Source: Haliclona indistincta
Lineage: Eukaryota > Porifera > Demospongiae > Haplosclerida > Chalinidae
Reading direction: 5' to 3'
Length of the DNA stretch: 64,000 nucleotides
NCBI GenBank assembly: GCA_964017065.1
Contig: OZ024792.1
Coordinates: 2,501-66,500, forward strand
In this document: positions 1-10,731 of the stretch, one piece after another
How positions within the stretch are numbered: position 1 is the stretch's first letter
How the letters are laid out: the number at the start of each line of letters is the position of its first letter
Notes under the pieces: model-generated
The model's input: the letters and a program-made list of their open reading frames with translations, nothing else
Database searches by the model: none
What the model was told of the DNA's origin: nothing
Translations under genes and position numbers: made by a program

Positions 1-1445
1 CCTAAACCCTAAACCCTAAACCCTAAACCCTAAACCCTAAACCCTAAACCCTAAACCCTAAACCCTAAACCCTAAACCCTAAACCCTAAACCCTAAACCC
101 TAAACCCTAAACCCTAAACCCTAAACCCTAAACCCTAAACCCTAAACCCTAAACCCTAAACCCTAAACCCTAAACCCTAAACCCTAAACCCTAAACCCTA
201 AACCCTAAACCCTAAACCCTAAACCCTAAACCCTAAACCCTAAACCCTAAACCCTAAACCCTAAACCCTAAACCCTAAACCCTAAACCCTAAACCCTAAA
301 CCCTAAACCCTAAACCCTAAACCCTAAACCCTAAACCCTAAACCCTAAACCCTAAACCCTAAACCCTAAACCCTAAACCCTAAACCCTAAACCCTAAACC
401 CTAAACCCTAAACCCTAAACCCTAAACCCTAAACCCTAAACCCTAAACCCTAAACCCTAAACCCTAAACCCTAAACCCTAAACCCTAAACCCTAAACCCT
501 AAACCCTAAACCCTAAACCCTAAACCCTAAACCCTAAACCCTAAACCCTAAACCCTAAACCCTAAACCCTAAACCCTAAACCCTAAAACCCTAAACCCTA
601 AACCCTAAACCCTAAACCCTAAACCCTAAACCCTAAACCCTAAACCCTAAACCCTAAACCCTAAACCCTAAACCCTAAACCCTAAACCCTAAACCCTAAA
701 CCCTAAACCCTAAAACCCTAAAACCCTAAACCCTAAACCCTAAACCCTAAACCCTAAACCCTAAACCCTAAAACCCTAAACCCTAAACCCTAAACCCTAA
801 ACCCTAAACCCTAAACCCTAAACCCTAAACCCTAAACCCTAAACCCTAAACCCTAAACCCTAAACCCTAAAACCCTAAAACCCTAAAACCCTAAACCCTA
901 AAACCCTAAAACCCTAAACCCTAAACCCTAAAACCCTAAACCCTAAACCCTAAACCCTAAACCCTAAAACCCTAAACCCTAAACCCTAAACCCTAAACCC
1001 TAAACCCTAAACCCTAAACCCTAAACCCTAAACCCTAAACCCTAAACCCTAAAACCCTAAAACCCTAAACCCTAAACCCTAAACCCTAAACCCTAAACCC
1101 TAAACCCTAAACCCTAAACCCTAAACCCTAAACCCTAAACCCTAAACCCTAAACCCTAAACCCTAAACCCTAAACCCTAAACCCTAAACCCTAAACCCTA
1201 AACCCTAAACCCTAAACCCTAAACCCTAAACCCTAAACCCTAAACCCTAAACCCTAAACCCTAAACCCTAAACCCTAAACCCTAAAACCCTAAACCCTAA
1301 ACCCTAAACCCTAAACCCTAAACCCTAAACCCTAAACCCTAAACCCTAAACCCTAAACCCTAAACCCTAAACCCTAAAACCCTAAACCCTAAAACCCTAA
1401 ACCCTAAACCCTAAAACCCTAAAACCCTAAACCCTAAACCCTAAA
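1..1445. repeat. Terminal telomere array, (CCCTAAA)n
   Basis: Uninterrupted 7-bp CCCTAAA repeat (G-strand TTTAGGG) fills the left end of the window. The C-rich strand reads 5' to 3' inward, which is the correct polarity for a left chromosome end. The outer ~580 bp is pure 7-mer. Further inward, 8-mers (CCCTAAAA) appear singly and then in clusters, for example near 585, 715, 870-910 and 1380-1420. This fits fresh telomerase product outside and older, drifting repeats inside. The array ends at ~1445, where unique sequence begins. Confidence 0.97.
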
Positions 1446-1896
1446 GAAAGAGCCAAGGAAGCCAAACAAAAAGCAACATCAGCCTCGCGAGGACTCCTCA
1501 GTGGGAAACTGTCTTTTCGTTGCCTTAGGACAACTGTTTTCTCCACCTGAGAGTCATGCTTATATAAGAAGAGCTGTCTCAGCATTTTATGCAGAGGGAC
1601 AAGAAGCCCAACTGGCTAGACTCTCTCCAATATACACTATAGACCAACTAAGGCAGCGATCAAACTATATTAGAACACTAGGAATATGGGGTGAAGCAGT
1701 TGACGTGATGGCATTTGCCTCAATTTACAGTGTGAAGGTCACTGCTCTGGTTGTCACCGCACCGGCACGGGGCGAAGTTGAAACCGTTACCTACCATCCT
1801 ATTGCCCGGAATGGCACTCTGATAGATACAGCACGTTCTACTGAACGAGGGCTGTATTTCAATGGCTACGACCACTGGATGATGATAGACATATAA
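1446..1896 (+). pseudogene. OTU-like cysteine protease fragment, 5' end lost at telomere
   Basis: The frame is open from the telomere edge to a TAA at 1894-1896, about 150 codons. It holds the OTU catalytic-cysteine motif GNCLFVAL near codon 20 (cf. DGNCLFRA in the family), a WGEAVDVMAFASIY segment matching the WG-x-E-L-x-A-L region, and a C-terminal YDHWMMI that supplies the catalytic histidine. OTU proteases cleave ubiquitin chains. No start codon precedes the cysteine box, and upstream the frame runs into CCCTAAA, so the N-terminus is missing. The residue three before the cysteine is V instead of the usual D. The first ATG lies after the catalytic box. It is either a gene remnant capped by a telomere or the last exon of something now deleted. 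The OTU call is good; activity is doubtful. Confidence 0.72.
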
Positions 1897-2039
1897 CTAT
1901 TATATTAATTTTCAAAAATTTATTCATTATATCTATTCATTTCAATAACGATTATCACTTATGCAATATCACCTATCACTTGAAAACAAATTAGATTTTG
2001 TTGAGTTAAAACCTATTTAAAAAATCCCTGATGAATAAT

Positions 2040-2477
2040 ACAAGTGTGATTGAGTGCGTTAGGCTCACCTCATCGAGCCCTTTGTAATGAGCTAATGTTG
2101 CAAAAACTGATTAATATTCATTGCGCCATAACCCCGCCCACAAACATAATTGATAGGCTACACCCTATTAGACGCGCCTTGCTTTGTACTACACCCTAGT
2201 ACCTATTTAAAAAAATTCGAAATTTTAAATTGTTACTTTTGGACGAACAATAACTGCGTTATTATAGAAGCCATGCAAGTGTGATTGGGTGCGTTGGGCT
2301 CAGCTCATCGAGCTCTTTGAAATGAGCTAAAGATGCAAATACTCATTAATATTCATTGAGCCATAACTCCTCCCAGAAACATAATTCATAGGCCACAACG
2401 TATTGAAAAGATGCGCCTTGCATTGTACTACACCCCTGTACCCTTAAAAAGTCTCTTTGATAGCGGGAGTCACCTTG
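2040..2477. repeat. Subtelomeric repeat block 1 (two units)
   Basis: Two diverged direct copies (about 2040-2210 and 2277-2450). Each contains GTGCGTT-GGCTCA, CATCGAGC, a run ending ATTAATATTCATTG, then CATAACYCC(G/T)CCCA and a CATAATT-GATAGGC tail. The block ends in a purine-rich sequence leading into TTGTAAACCC, the start of the next telomere-repeat block. 1897-2039 is AT-rich with no gene. Confidence 0.8.
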
Positions 2478-3229
2478 TAAACCCTAAACCCTAAACCCTA
2501 AACCCTAAACCCTAAACCCTAAACCCTAAACCCTAAACCCTAAACCCTAAACCCTAAACCCTAAACCCTAAACCCTAAAACCCTAAACCCTAAACCCTAA
2601 ACCCTAAACCCTAAACCCTAAACCCTAAACCCTAAACCCTAAACCCTAAACCCTAAACCCTAAAACCCTAAACCCTAAACCCTAAACCCTAAACCCTAAA
2701 CCCTAAACCCTAAACCCTAAAACCCTAAACCCTAAACCCTAAACCCTAAACCCTAAACCCTAAACCCTAAAACCCTAAAACCCTAAAACCCTAAAACCCT
2801 AAAACCCTAAAACCCTAAACCCTAAACCCTAAACCCTAAACCCTAAACCCTAAAACCCTAAAACCCTAAACCCTAAACCCTAAACCCTAAACCCTAAACC
2901 CTAAACCCTAAACCCTAAACCCTAAAACCCTAAACCCTAAAACCCTAAACCCTAAAACCCTAAACCCTAAACCCTAAACCCTAAACCCTAAACCCTAAAC
3001 CCTAAACCCTAAACCCTAAACCCTAAACCCTAAACCCTAAACCCTAAACCCTAAACCCTAAACCCAAAACCCTAAAACCCTAAAACCCTAAACCCTAAAC
3101 CCTAAACCCTAAACCCTAAACCCTAAACCCTAAACCCTAAACCCTAAACCCTAAACCCTAAACCCTAAACCCTAAAACCCTAAAACCCTAAAACCCTAAA
3201 CCCTAAACCCTAAACCCTAAACCCTAAAA
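2478..3229. repeat. Interstitial telomere-repeat block, ~750 bp
   Basis: CCCTAAA repeats in the same orientation as the terminal array, with many 8-mer variants (a run of six CCCTAAAA around 2770-2815) and one unit that lost its T near 3063. It is more degenerate than the terminal tract. It sits between two blocks of the subtelomeric repeat. Confidence 0.95.
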
Positions 3230-3354
3230 CAAAAATAAACTCAGAATAAAAATTTTTGAGATTCATATTAACCAATAATCAATGCAAGGCGAGTGCTCCC
3301 TTACTAACGAGCAAAGTTTTGCCAGAGATAATTTTGTCATGCAACAAGTTAAAC

Positions 3355-3665
3355 AAATGTGGGTGGGTGCGTTAGATTCAGCTCATTATGCTCTATCCAA
3401 TGAGCAAATGTTGAAAAACTAATTAATATTCATTCAACCATAACTCCGCCCCTAAAAATAATTGACACATGATAATCAGTGCATTTGAATGAGCTCGTTA
3501 AGCTCTTTCATATGAACCAATGTTGAAAAACTCATTAATATTCATAAAATCATAACTCCGCCCCTATGCATAATTAGGCTTGGTGGTTAGGAGCATAAGT
3601 AGAGCCACACCTACTCTACCCATTCCTGTAATAAAAACCCTATAAAGTCAAAAGGAAAGGGTATG
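3355..3665. repeat. Subtelomeric repeat block 2 (two units)
   Basis: Units at about 3355-3470 and 3472-3585 share the TGAGC-AATGTTG, ATTAATATTCAT and CATAACTCCGCCCC cores with the other blocks. The block ends GGGTATGTAAACCC, again fusing directly to telomere repeat. 3230-3354 is AT-rich with no gene. Confidence 0.78.
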
Positions 3666-3810
3666 TAAACCCTAAACCCTAAACCCTAAACCCTAAACCC
3701 TAAACCCTAAACCCTAAACCCTAAACCCTAAAACCCTAAAACCCTAAAACCCTAAAACCCTAAAACCCTAAAACCCTAAACCCTAAAACCCTAAAACCCT
3801 AAACCCTAAA
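3666..3810. repeat. Interstitial telomere-repeat block, ~145 bp
   Basis: CCCTAAA and CCCTAAAA units, same polarity as the chromosome end. At least six consecutive 8-mers occur in the middle (3727-3780). Confidence 0.95.
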
Positions 3811-3884
3811 AATTAACATTTTAACCTTTTTAAAACTAACAAAACTTGGTTTTACATAGAGCTATAACTCCACCCCACAACGTA

Positions 3885-4310
3885 ATATACAGCTAACAAT
3901 GGATGCATTAGAATCAACTCATTAAGCCCTTTCAAGTGAGTCAGTGTTGTTTTTGCTCATTAATATTCAAAGAGGAATAACTCCGCCCCTAAACATAACT
4001 GACGTCTGACAATGGGTTCATTCAAAACAGCTGGTTAGGCTCTTTGCTATGAGCCAATGTTATTTTTACTCATTGATATTCATAGAACCATAACTCCGCC
4101 CTAGAACATAATTGACGCCTAAAAATGGGTGCATTAGAATCAGCTCGTTAAGTTCTTTCCTATGAGTCAATGTTGTTTTTAGTCATTAATAATAATAGAG
4201 GCATAACTCCGCCCCAGAACACAATTCATAGGGTGCAACCTATGAAAAAGTTGTGCAAGGCCTTGTAGGACTGGATGGTTAATTTTAAATTAAAGGCGGG
4301 AGGCACTATG
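3885..4310. repeat. Subtelomeric repeat block 3 (three units)
   Basis: Three ~115-bp units (about 3885-4003, 4004-4115, 4116-4235), each with TTAGAATCA-CTC or equivalent, GAGTCA-TGTTGTTTTT, ATTAATATT or TTGATATTCAT, and ATAACTCCGCCC. The block ends GGCACTATGTAAACCC. Confidence 0.78.
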
Positions 4311-4324
4311 TAAACCCTAAACCC
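4311..4324. repeat. Two-unit telomere-repeat remnant
   Basis: TAAACCCTAAACCC follows the same TATG/TTGTAAACCC junction seen at the two larger interstitial blocks. It is the innermost trace of telomere repeat in the window. Confidence 0.75.
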
Positions 4325-4464
4325 TTGCTGATTCTTTTCTTCTTTAATTAACCATCCAATCAAATTAGTTACGATTTCATAACTTGAAAGGACATACAAT
4401 CAGTTTGGATATCTCATTTAAAAATGATATGCTTCTGCCCTGGTACAAAATTTTATTGCCCACA

Positions 4465-5479
4465 TACAGTGCTTTTAATCTAGAGGAGCCACTTTTGTGT
4501 TTTGTGGTTAACAAGTATGTTTTGTGTTCAGAAAAAGTAACTATAGTTGCTATTGGACTGAAATTTGCTATGAGTGTTCACACATCATTCTGTAGTGTGT
4601 GTAGAAAATCTGGACTGATTTTGCAGGTTGACAGTAAAGTTATTGCTGCTTGTGTACCAGCCATTGGTTTGCAATTATGAAAAAATGTGTTAAGGCCAGG
4701 AAAATAGTATGGAGCTGAGTTAAGAAAATTCCCTTTGCAGTCTGCTTGAATGACTATTCAGTTTTAATCTCAGCAAGTTAGAGAGCTTAACTTCCAAGCA
4801 TAGTGAATTATGAGCCCTAAATGTACCAGAAATTGGCGATTTTTGGTGATAAATGTGTTAAGGCTGAAATCTGGACATCTTTGCGAGTTAAGAAAAACCA
4901 CTTGATCTCTGGATAGCCAGATACTTGTAGTTTTCACTAGTTTTTAAACTAGCGCGATACGTTCATCCATGCGCAAACGCGGTCAGCGAGAACACCAACT
5001 TTAGCTGTGACTTCGATTCTCTGCCGTGTTATAATGATATTCATCCAATATGAGCGTTTATCGACTACGTGTTTCTGCCTGCGCTGCGCCGCTCACTGTC
5101 GAGCGGCAAGAATGGCGCCGATCAAAAGCTGTGTTTTTCGCTTTGCCCGTTCTTAAGCGTGCTTCTACAGCATAGATATTAGCTAAGCTCGAGGAATAGT
5201 AACCGCCAAGCCTCGTTGTGGCGCTAGACAGTGGCTGCTGTGTCGTAGGTGTGGTTCGTCGTGACGTTGTACCAATTATGGTGATGTCACAAACATGGCG
5301 CTATTGTATTAGCTTCAATGGGAGAGAGCTGTAGAGCATCGTGTGTCTTGCATTTTCTCATGCTCATAGTTGCAATCTGCATTAATGCAATAGAAAGGGC
5401 TATGTAGAAAGTTGTGTGGACTAACTACACACACAACTCTGGGAATAAAAAGTGGCTCCTCTAGATTAAAAGCACTGTA
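4465..5479. repeat. Inverted 32-bp repeat pair (possible element ends)
   Basis: A 32-bp sequence at 4465-4496 (containing TTTAATCTAGAGGAGCC) recurs in reverse complement at 5448-5479. The ~950 bp between carries no convincing gene. The inverted pair could mark a non-autonomous DNA element, but no target-site duplication was found. 4325-4464 shows nothing recognisable. Confidence 0.45.
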
Positions 5480-5597
5480 GTGCTTATTCCCTCCCATTTC
5501 CCATGTATTACAATTAAATTGTCTATCTTACAGGGACATATTCCTTTGGTGTTTCAGCTGGGATCTCTTTGTGGTTGTTGCGCTGTTGATTCTTATT

Positions 5598-6189
5598 AGA
5601 GAGATTAAGTTGCACGTCTTTCACTCAGTACGTGTAACGCGTAACGTGTAAATGATCACGTGAGCGCTACCAGTCAGGTACAATTTGCTGGCTACCCGTT
5701 GATTTTACCCGTTACGTACGTCTAGACCCCCTTCTACAGGTTGGCTGTTTCCCTGAACATTTTGCAGCTCTGAATTTCATCAGATCCACGTTTGCTTTAA
5801 ACTAAACTGTTGTTTGATGCCTGCTCTACACACTCGACTTGTTGAAACACTTGTACGTGCTGTCCTTCGCCCAGGCGAGTCGTCAGAACAGGAGCGACCA
5901 TAGTTACATCGAGCGTATGATATTCAATCAAGCCTCTGCACTGCTCGCGCATAGCTACCGACTTGTGTAGCTGTTATTGATGACGTTTTGCTTACCTTTC
6001 GATCCACTCTGAATGCAAAAGCTAAAATTTTGACAGCTAGTCTTCTTCCTGCTTATCCAGTCGCCTGAGCGCTTAGCACAGGTAAACGCGAATTTTAATT
6101 CCGATTGGAATGCTACCTGTAACGTCTAACGTGAATTACAGGTTCTGCGTACACGTTAAGTTTCACGTGACGTGCAACTTAATCTCTCT
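5598..6189. mobile_element. MITE-like element, ~590 bp, 21-bp terminal inverted repeats
   Basis: AGAGAGATTAAGTTGCACGT at 5598 is repeated in reverse complement ending at 6189, flanked on both sides by ATT (likely 3-bp target duplication). The interior has further inverted CACGT/AACGT-rich segments near both ends. There is no transposase ORF. From 6190 to 6849 I see no gene and no named repeat. Confidence 0.65.
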
Positions 6190-6849
6190 ATTAGCACCAT
6201 TTAACACCTCATCAAGAGTACAACTCATCAAAGTTGGTCCTATTAGTGTAGCTTACAGGGACAGCCATCTTAGGAACCTTTCAAAAAGGTCATGATCTAG
6301 TGTCTCTCATATTTCTTAATTCTTCATTACATTTACCATAGACTTACCTATCATCAGCATATGCCAGTTTCTACATTCCTTCAAGGGACATAAATTTGTT
6401 TTGGGTACAATGGACAAAGAAAACAACCCTCATGATTATAATTACTTTCATAAACCCTACAATTGGATGTTAAATACACTCCACTTGACCACGTGCTAAC
6501 ATTAAAAAAGGACAGTACCATTGCCAAAGAAACCTAATAAAAATTAACATTCATAAAATTAATAATATTTACAATGATATGTTCAATAGGGTGTGGCCAG
6601 CTCATATAATTAATCTTGATGGCATAACTATAAAGGACACTTTCAAACCACTATAACAGTACTAAAAAATTATACTTGCAATCTGGTGCCAACTTTTATT
6701 GTAGTTATATCTGTTATTGGTATGGCCACCATTCTGCAAAAACCAAAATTTTGTAGCTAATAGGGACAGAATGTCCCTTTCAGAGAAGCCATAGAGATTC
6801 AAATAGTCATTAGTGTACGACTATATTCAACAGTAGAAACCTCTCACAC

Positions 6850-7200
6850 TTAAGGTGTGTCCACACTATTTAGTGAATGCGCATTGACTGCGTCCACACC
6901 TAATGCGCATTGGCTAATCCGGTTCGAATATGGATTCAGCTCAATCCACCTCCAGAGGTGGTTTCGATCCGGATAGCGCAATTGCGCTTTGCACATACGG
7001 CCAGAAACGAGGTGCGGTTTGCTCTATCATGTGACTGACCGAGGCGGAGTTGTCTGCCAGTCTATGATCTATCTATCTACTTGCTACTAATCTGCCAGAC
7101 TGCCACGAATACTGGGCGCTGTTAGGTCCATACTGGGCGCTGTTAGGCGAATACTGGGCGGGGAGTGGGCGCTGTACTGCAGTTTGCAAGTTGGTTGTCA
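6850..7200 (+). mobile_element. Family A TTAA element, truncated copy
   Basis: Starts TTAA then GGTGTGTCCACAC and matches the complete family A copy at 14297-14965 for ~330 bp, including GGTTCGAAT, AATCCACCTCCAGAGGTGG and the repeated CTGGGCGCTGTTAGG. The match fades after ~7190, so the 3' end is lost. The TTAA site plus the terminal repeat is the piggyBac signature. 7200-7411 is unassigned. Confidence 0.72.
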
Positions 7201-7411
7201 TAGTCAAAGGGTGAATGCTTTATAGTGTGGTTAACATGGTTGATGGTGTGGTTAGCCTTGTGTAAATTAGCCATACAAGGCTTCTCTGTATTACGCAATC
7301 GTTATCACGTGAGTCTGACAGCAATTCTAATTCTATCGCTATTAGCAAGCTGCTTCGATCTGTTGTGACTTTGTAAGGTTGCTTACGTAAGCAGTTATGC
7401 CAACGAATTAC

Positions 7412-8372
7412 TAAGTGGATCTGCGCTGGAGAGCAGTTTGGTTATGTCAATTTCGTCAGATGACCTACTCAGAAATAGCAGACCTGCTATTAATGTCGCA
7501 GCGTTCAGTACACAGATATGTACAACTCTACTTATCGACTGGTAATATAGCGCCGAAAGAACAGAGGCATGGACCTGAACCACTTTTGAGTGAGTACGAA
7601 CAAATATATCTATTGCAAAGACTGATAGACAGGCCTGGAACACATCTTTATGAATTACAGCAGCAATTGTTCAATGCTACTGGTACGTGGGTACATGTTT
7701 CCACAATTTGCCGCACTGTTGATCGGCTTGGATTCACTAGAACCCGTCTTCAACATGTAGCTCTTCAGCGCAGTGAGGAGATGAGAGCATAGTTTATGGC
7801 AGACATTTCGAACTTCGATGCTAGCATGTTGGTGTGGGTTGATGAGACTGGTTTTAGACTCAAGAATTCTGTTAGGGCATATGGATACAGTTTGAGGGGT
7901 ATGCGTGCTACTGATTACCAGCTAAGAGTGGGAAACAGATCTGTCAATGCCATTGCAATCATGTCACTGGAAGGAATGGAGGATATTAATTTATCTTACA
8001 GAAGAGAATGTAAATGGCGATGTGCTCGAAGACTTTGTGAGAACAACTTTACTTCCTATTCTGATGCCTTTTAATGGTGCTAACAGTCACTCGGATCGGT
8101 TGTAATATTGGACAACTGTTCAGTTCATCATGTGCACATAGTTATTGATATGATCACAAGTATTGGAGCTCTGATCAAGTTCCTTCCCCCCATACAGCCC
8201 AGATTTGAATCCCATCGAGTTAGTATTTTCAAAGGTTAAATCGTATTGGAGGGATAATAATTTAGTCGTACAATCTACATCTAGTCTTCGTACAGTGGCA
8301 TCTATGGCGTTTAATACTATCACTCCGAAAGACACATTAGGATACGTAAAACATTCAGGGTATATATTTTAA
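7412..8372 (+). pseudogene. Tc1/mariner (IS630-type) transposase, frameshifted
   Basis: Two adjacent frames give a helix-turn-helix N-terminus (MTYSEIADLLLMSQRSVHRY, then RHGPEPLLSE and a second DNA-binding region to 7792) followed at 7796 by a DDE core. The first catalytic D lies in VWVDETGF (~7830). A second lies in VILDNCSVHH (~8105), now in another frame. The third motif, of the PPYSPDLNPIE type, is at ~8185-8222, split by a C-run. A stop at ~7790 and at least two frameshifts inactivate it. The frame also lacks a usable ATG (an upstream ATG stops after five codons). Such proteins cut and paste DNA at TA. No terminal repeats were found, so the borders are approximate. Confidence 0.8.
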
Positions 8373-8387
8373 TTAAGTTAATACATG

Positions 8388-8476
8388 TACACAATAACTG
8401 TGTAACTATTGTGTAACTGTAACCTGACTGTACCTATTGTGTAACTATAACCTGACTGTAACTATTGTGTAACTAG
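8388..8476. repeat. Short tandem repeat (TGTGTAACTATAACCTGACTGTA-type)
   Basis: About two and a half copies of a ~40-bp unit built from TATTGTGTAACT and GTAACCTGACTGTA. It lies between the transposase remnant and the minus-strand ORF. Confidence 0.7.
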
Positions 8477-9240
8477 AGTTTCTTCGTTAAGTTTACTATA
8501 GTAGACCGCTGCTCTTGGAACTCTTCCCCCGTCAGTGCACCTATATCTCTTAAGTTCACTAGTTCTTTTAGTTGGTGGATGTACTTTCCCCTGAGTTCAG
8601 CTGACTTGCTGGGAGAGCAGTAGTTAACGGTGCCTGACGAAGAGTGAGGAGAGAGTGTACCTGATGATGACGGATTACTAGGTTGTGTGAGGGCAGTGGC
8701 AAGCTTGTCAGCCATGACTGTAAGAGCATCTGTCAGATTATCAGAGCCACGACTGTGACCACGAGGTCGCTGTGCACCAAACACTGGGACTGGTGGAGGC
8801 TCCTCCAAACTCTCATGTGTACCTGCAACTATCGTTTCAGCCCAAAGTGCATACTGTACGCCAGAAAATTGAGGTCCATGTTTTTCACGCAATTGAGTCT
8901 TTAAATCGTTAACACGGGTTTTTCTCTCTTCTCTGGCAATCACCTTACTTGCAAGTTGTCTTTTCCTTCTTGATGTAAGAGTATCTTCACCATCCATATC
9001 ACTTTCGTCACTACTCCCATAATATCTTTGCTTTGATTTCTTACCCGTACACCAAAAAGTAAGCTTTCCGTATTGCAGTAGAACATCATGAGCATCATGC
9101 ACATCTTCCTCGTTATTTAACCACAGCTTTGTAGATTTTTTATAGTAACCAATAGCAAAATCTAAAGTTTGGCAGAGGATATCACAGCCAACTTCATCAA
9201 AGAATGCTTCATCAAAGAAGCCAATCATTGTCATCACCAA
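8473..9240 (-). CDS. Unrecognised 255-aa ORF joined to a broken retroelement
   Basis: An intact minus-strand reading frame of 255 codons that I do not recognise. It has a compact N-terminal region (LWLNNEEDVHDAHDVLLQ), an Asp/Ser-rich then basic stretch (SDESDMDGED, RRKRQLASK) likely to form a helix, a Pro/Ser-rich low-complexity middle, and a helical C-terminus (ELRGKYIHQLKELVNLRDIG). Its 5' part overlaps the end of the reverse-transcriptase frame at 9212-9240. At this point the retroelement loses all homology downstream of the RT. It may be a host-gene exon or another element's ORF fused by insertion or deletion. No ATG context or splice site settles the start. Confidence 0.45.
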   Translation of the reverse strand: MVMTMIGFFDEAFFDEVGCDILCQTLDFAIGYYKKSTKLWLNNEEDVHDAHDVLLQYGKLTFWCTGKKSKQRYYGSSDESDMDGEDTLTSRRKRQLASKVIAREERKTRVNDLKTQLREKHGPQFSGVQYALWAETIVAGTHESLEEPPPVPVFGAQRPRGHSRGSDNLTDALTVMADKLATALTQPSNPSSSGTLSPHSSSGTVNYCSPSKSAELRGKYIHQLKELVNLRDIGALTGEEFQEQRSTIVNLTKKL

Positions 9241-10585
9241 AGTCAGAAAAGTCAGGAAAAGCTAATGTAGGTGAGGTGGTCAACAAGCAACAAAGCTTCT
9301 CAAATGACTCCTGACATTCCTTTGTCCACGAAAATTTGTGATTCTTTTCTGTGAGACGATGAAGAGGCCTAGTAATAGCAGCAAAATGTTTAAATCTCCT
9401 GTAATAACCAGCCAGACCAAGAAATTGTTGTACCTCCTGAGCCGACTTGGGAATAGGCCACGAAGCCACCTTTTCTGTTTTCGAAGGATCAGGACTCACT
9501 CCTCGTTCAGACACGACATGGCCAAGATAACTGACTTCCTTTTGCAGCAAAAAACACTTCTGAGACTGCAACTTGAGTCCTGCTTGCCGCAAACGAGCAA
9601 AGACGGCGGCCAAGTTGTGTAAATGCGCACTAAATGTGTTGCCATAGACGATAATATCGTCCATGTAAACCAAACAGGCCGACCATTGAAGGCCGGAAAG
9701 CACAAGATCCATTAACCGCTGGAAAGTTGCTGGTGCATTGCTCAGACCAAAAGGGTGGACCTTGAACTCAAATAAACCTTCAGGCGTACTGAAAGCTGTC
9801 TTCTCTTGTGCCTCCTTGCTCAACTCTACTTGCCAATATCCTGAGATCAAATCAAGGGTACTAAACCATTTGGCATTGCCCAGAGTATCAAGAGTGTCAT
9901 CAATTCGTGGGAGCGGATAAGCATCCTTCCTGGTCACAGCATTTAGTTTACGGTAGTCTACACAATACCGCAAACTGCCATTCTTTTTCTGTATCAAGAC
10001 AACAGGAGAAGCCCAGGGACTGTTCGATTTCTTAATAACGTCACTATCCAGCATCTTTTTCAGCATCACCTGGGCCTCTTGTCTGAAATGAGGAGGTGTT
10101 CTATGTGGAGGTTGGCGAATGGGACGGGCATCCCCAGTATCAATCTCGTGTCGTGCAATGTCCGTACGACCAAAATCTGCCGCATTCACAGCAAAGACAT
10201 CTGCAAACTCCAAGAGAAGATGGTATAACTGTGTCCGTTGATCATCTGTGACCTCATTGCCACACTTTTGCACTAGTCCCCAAAGCAGATTCTGCTTCTC
10301 AATAGAGGGTTCCTGAGGGGAGGAAAGAGACACCTGATTGATTGGAACACTGTCCAATATTTCTACGCCTGATATAGGTTGCAATTGAGCCACTTTGTAG
10401 CCAGACGTCAACATAATTTCCTCTGATCTAGGGTTTAACAAATGAACAGGGCAGCATCCAGAAACCGGAGACACAATCGCTCTAGCAGCAATGACCACCC
10501 CTCTGGTGCTCAACAACTCCACCAGCCACTGGTCATCGGACATGCAGGTCTGATTCTGACACAGTTGCCATGATTTCAAGCTCAC
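9239..10585 (-). pseudogene. pol: Reverse transcriptase (Ty3/gypsy pol), 3' truncated
   Basis: The frame carries a protease-RT linker, then RT blocks in order: SPWASPVVLIQKKNG, CVDYRKLNAVT, FSTLDLISGYWQVEL, FGLSNAPATFQRLMD, the catalytic YMDDIIVYG, and LGHVVSERGVSPDP, ending with the FLGLAGYYRRF tether. It would copy the element RNA to DNA. After FPDFSDFG the frame ends, before the RNase H domain that should follow. The RT itself looks intact, so the truncation may be fairly recent. Confidence 0.85.
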
Positions 10586-10731
10586 TAAGAGGAGGAATCA
10601 CAACAGTATGCTGCAAAGCAACAGTTATCCTAGCATCTGTGGGCTGCAATGGCGATTCACGTGAGGTACGTTTAAGTGGAATTTCCACCCGGAGGTTAGG
10701 AAGATGCAGTACTCGGTTACCAGTATCAACA

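Noticed and set aside
1..4324. Plant or algal origin of the whole window, suggested by the telomere motif
   Set aside because: The genes further in are metazoan in content and structure; the telomere motif alone does not decide the lineage.
4384..4680. 98-codon frame near the subtelomere
   Set aside because: Starts at TTG, has no recognisable domain, and overlaps the 32-bp inverted repeat.
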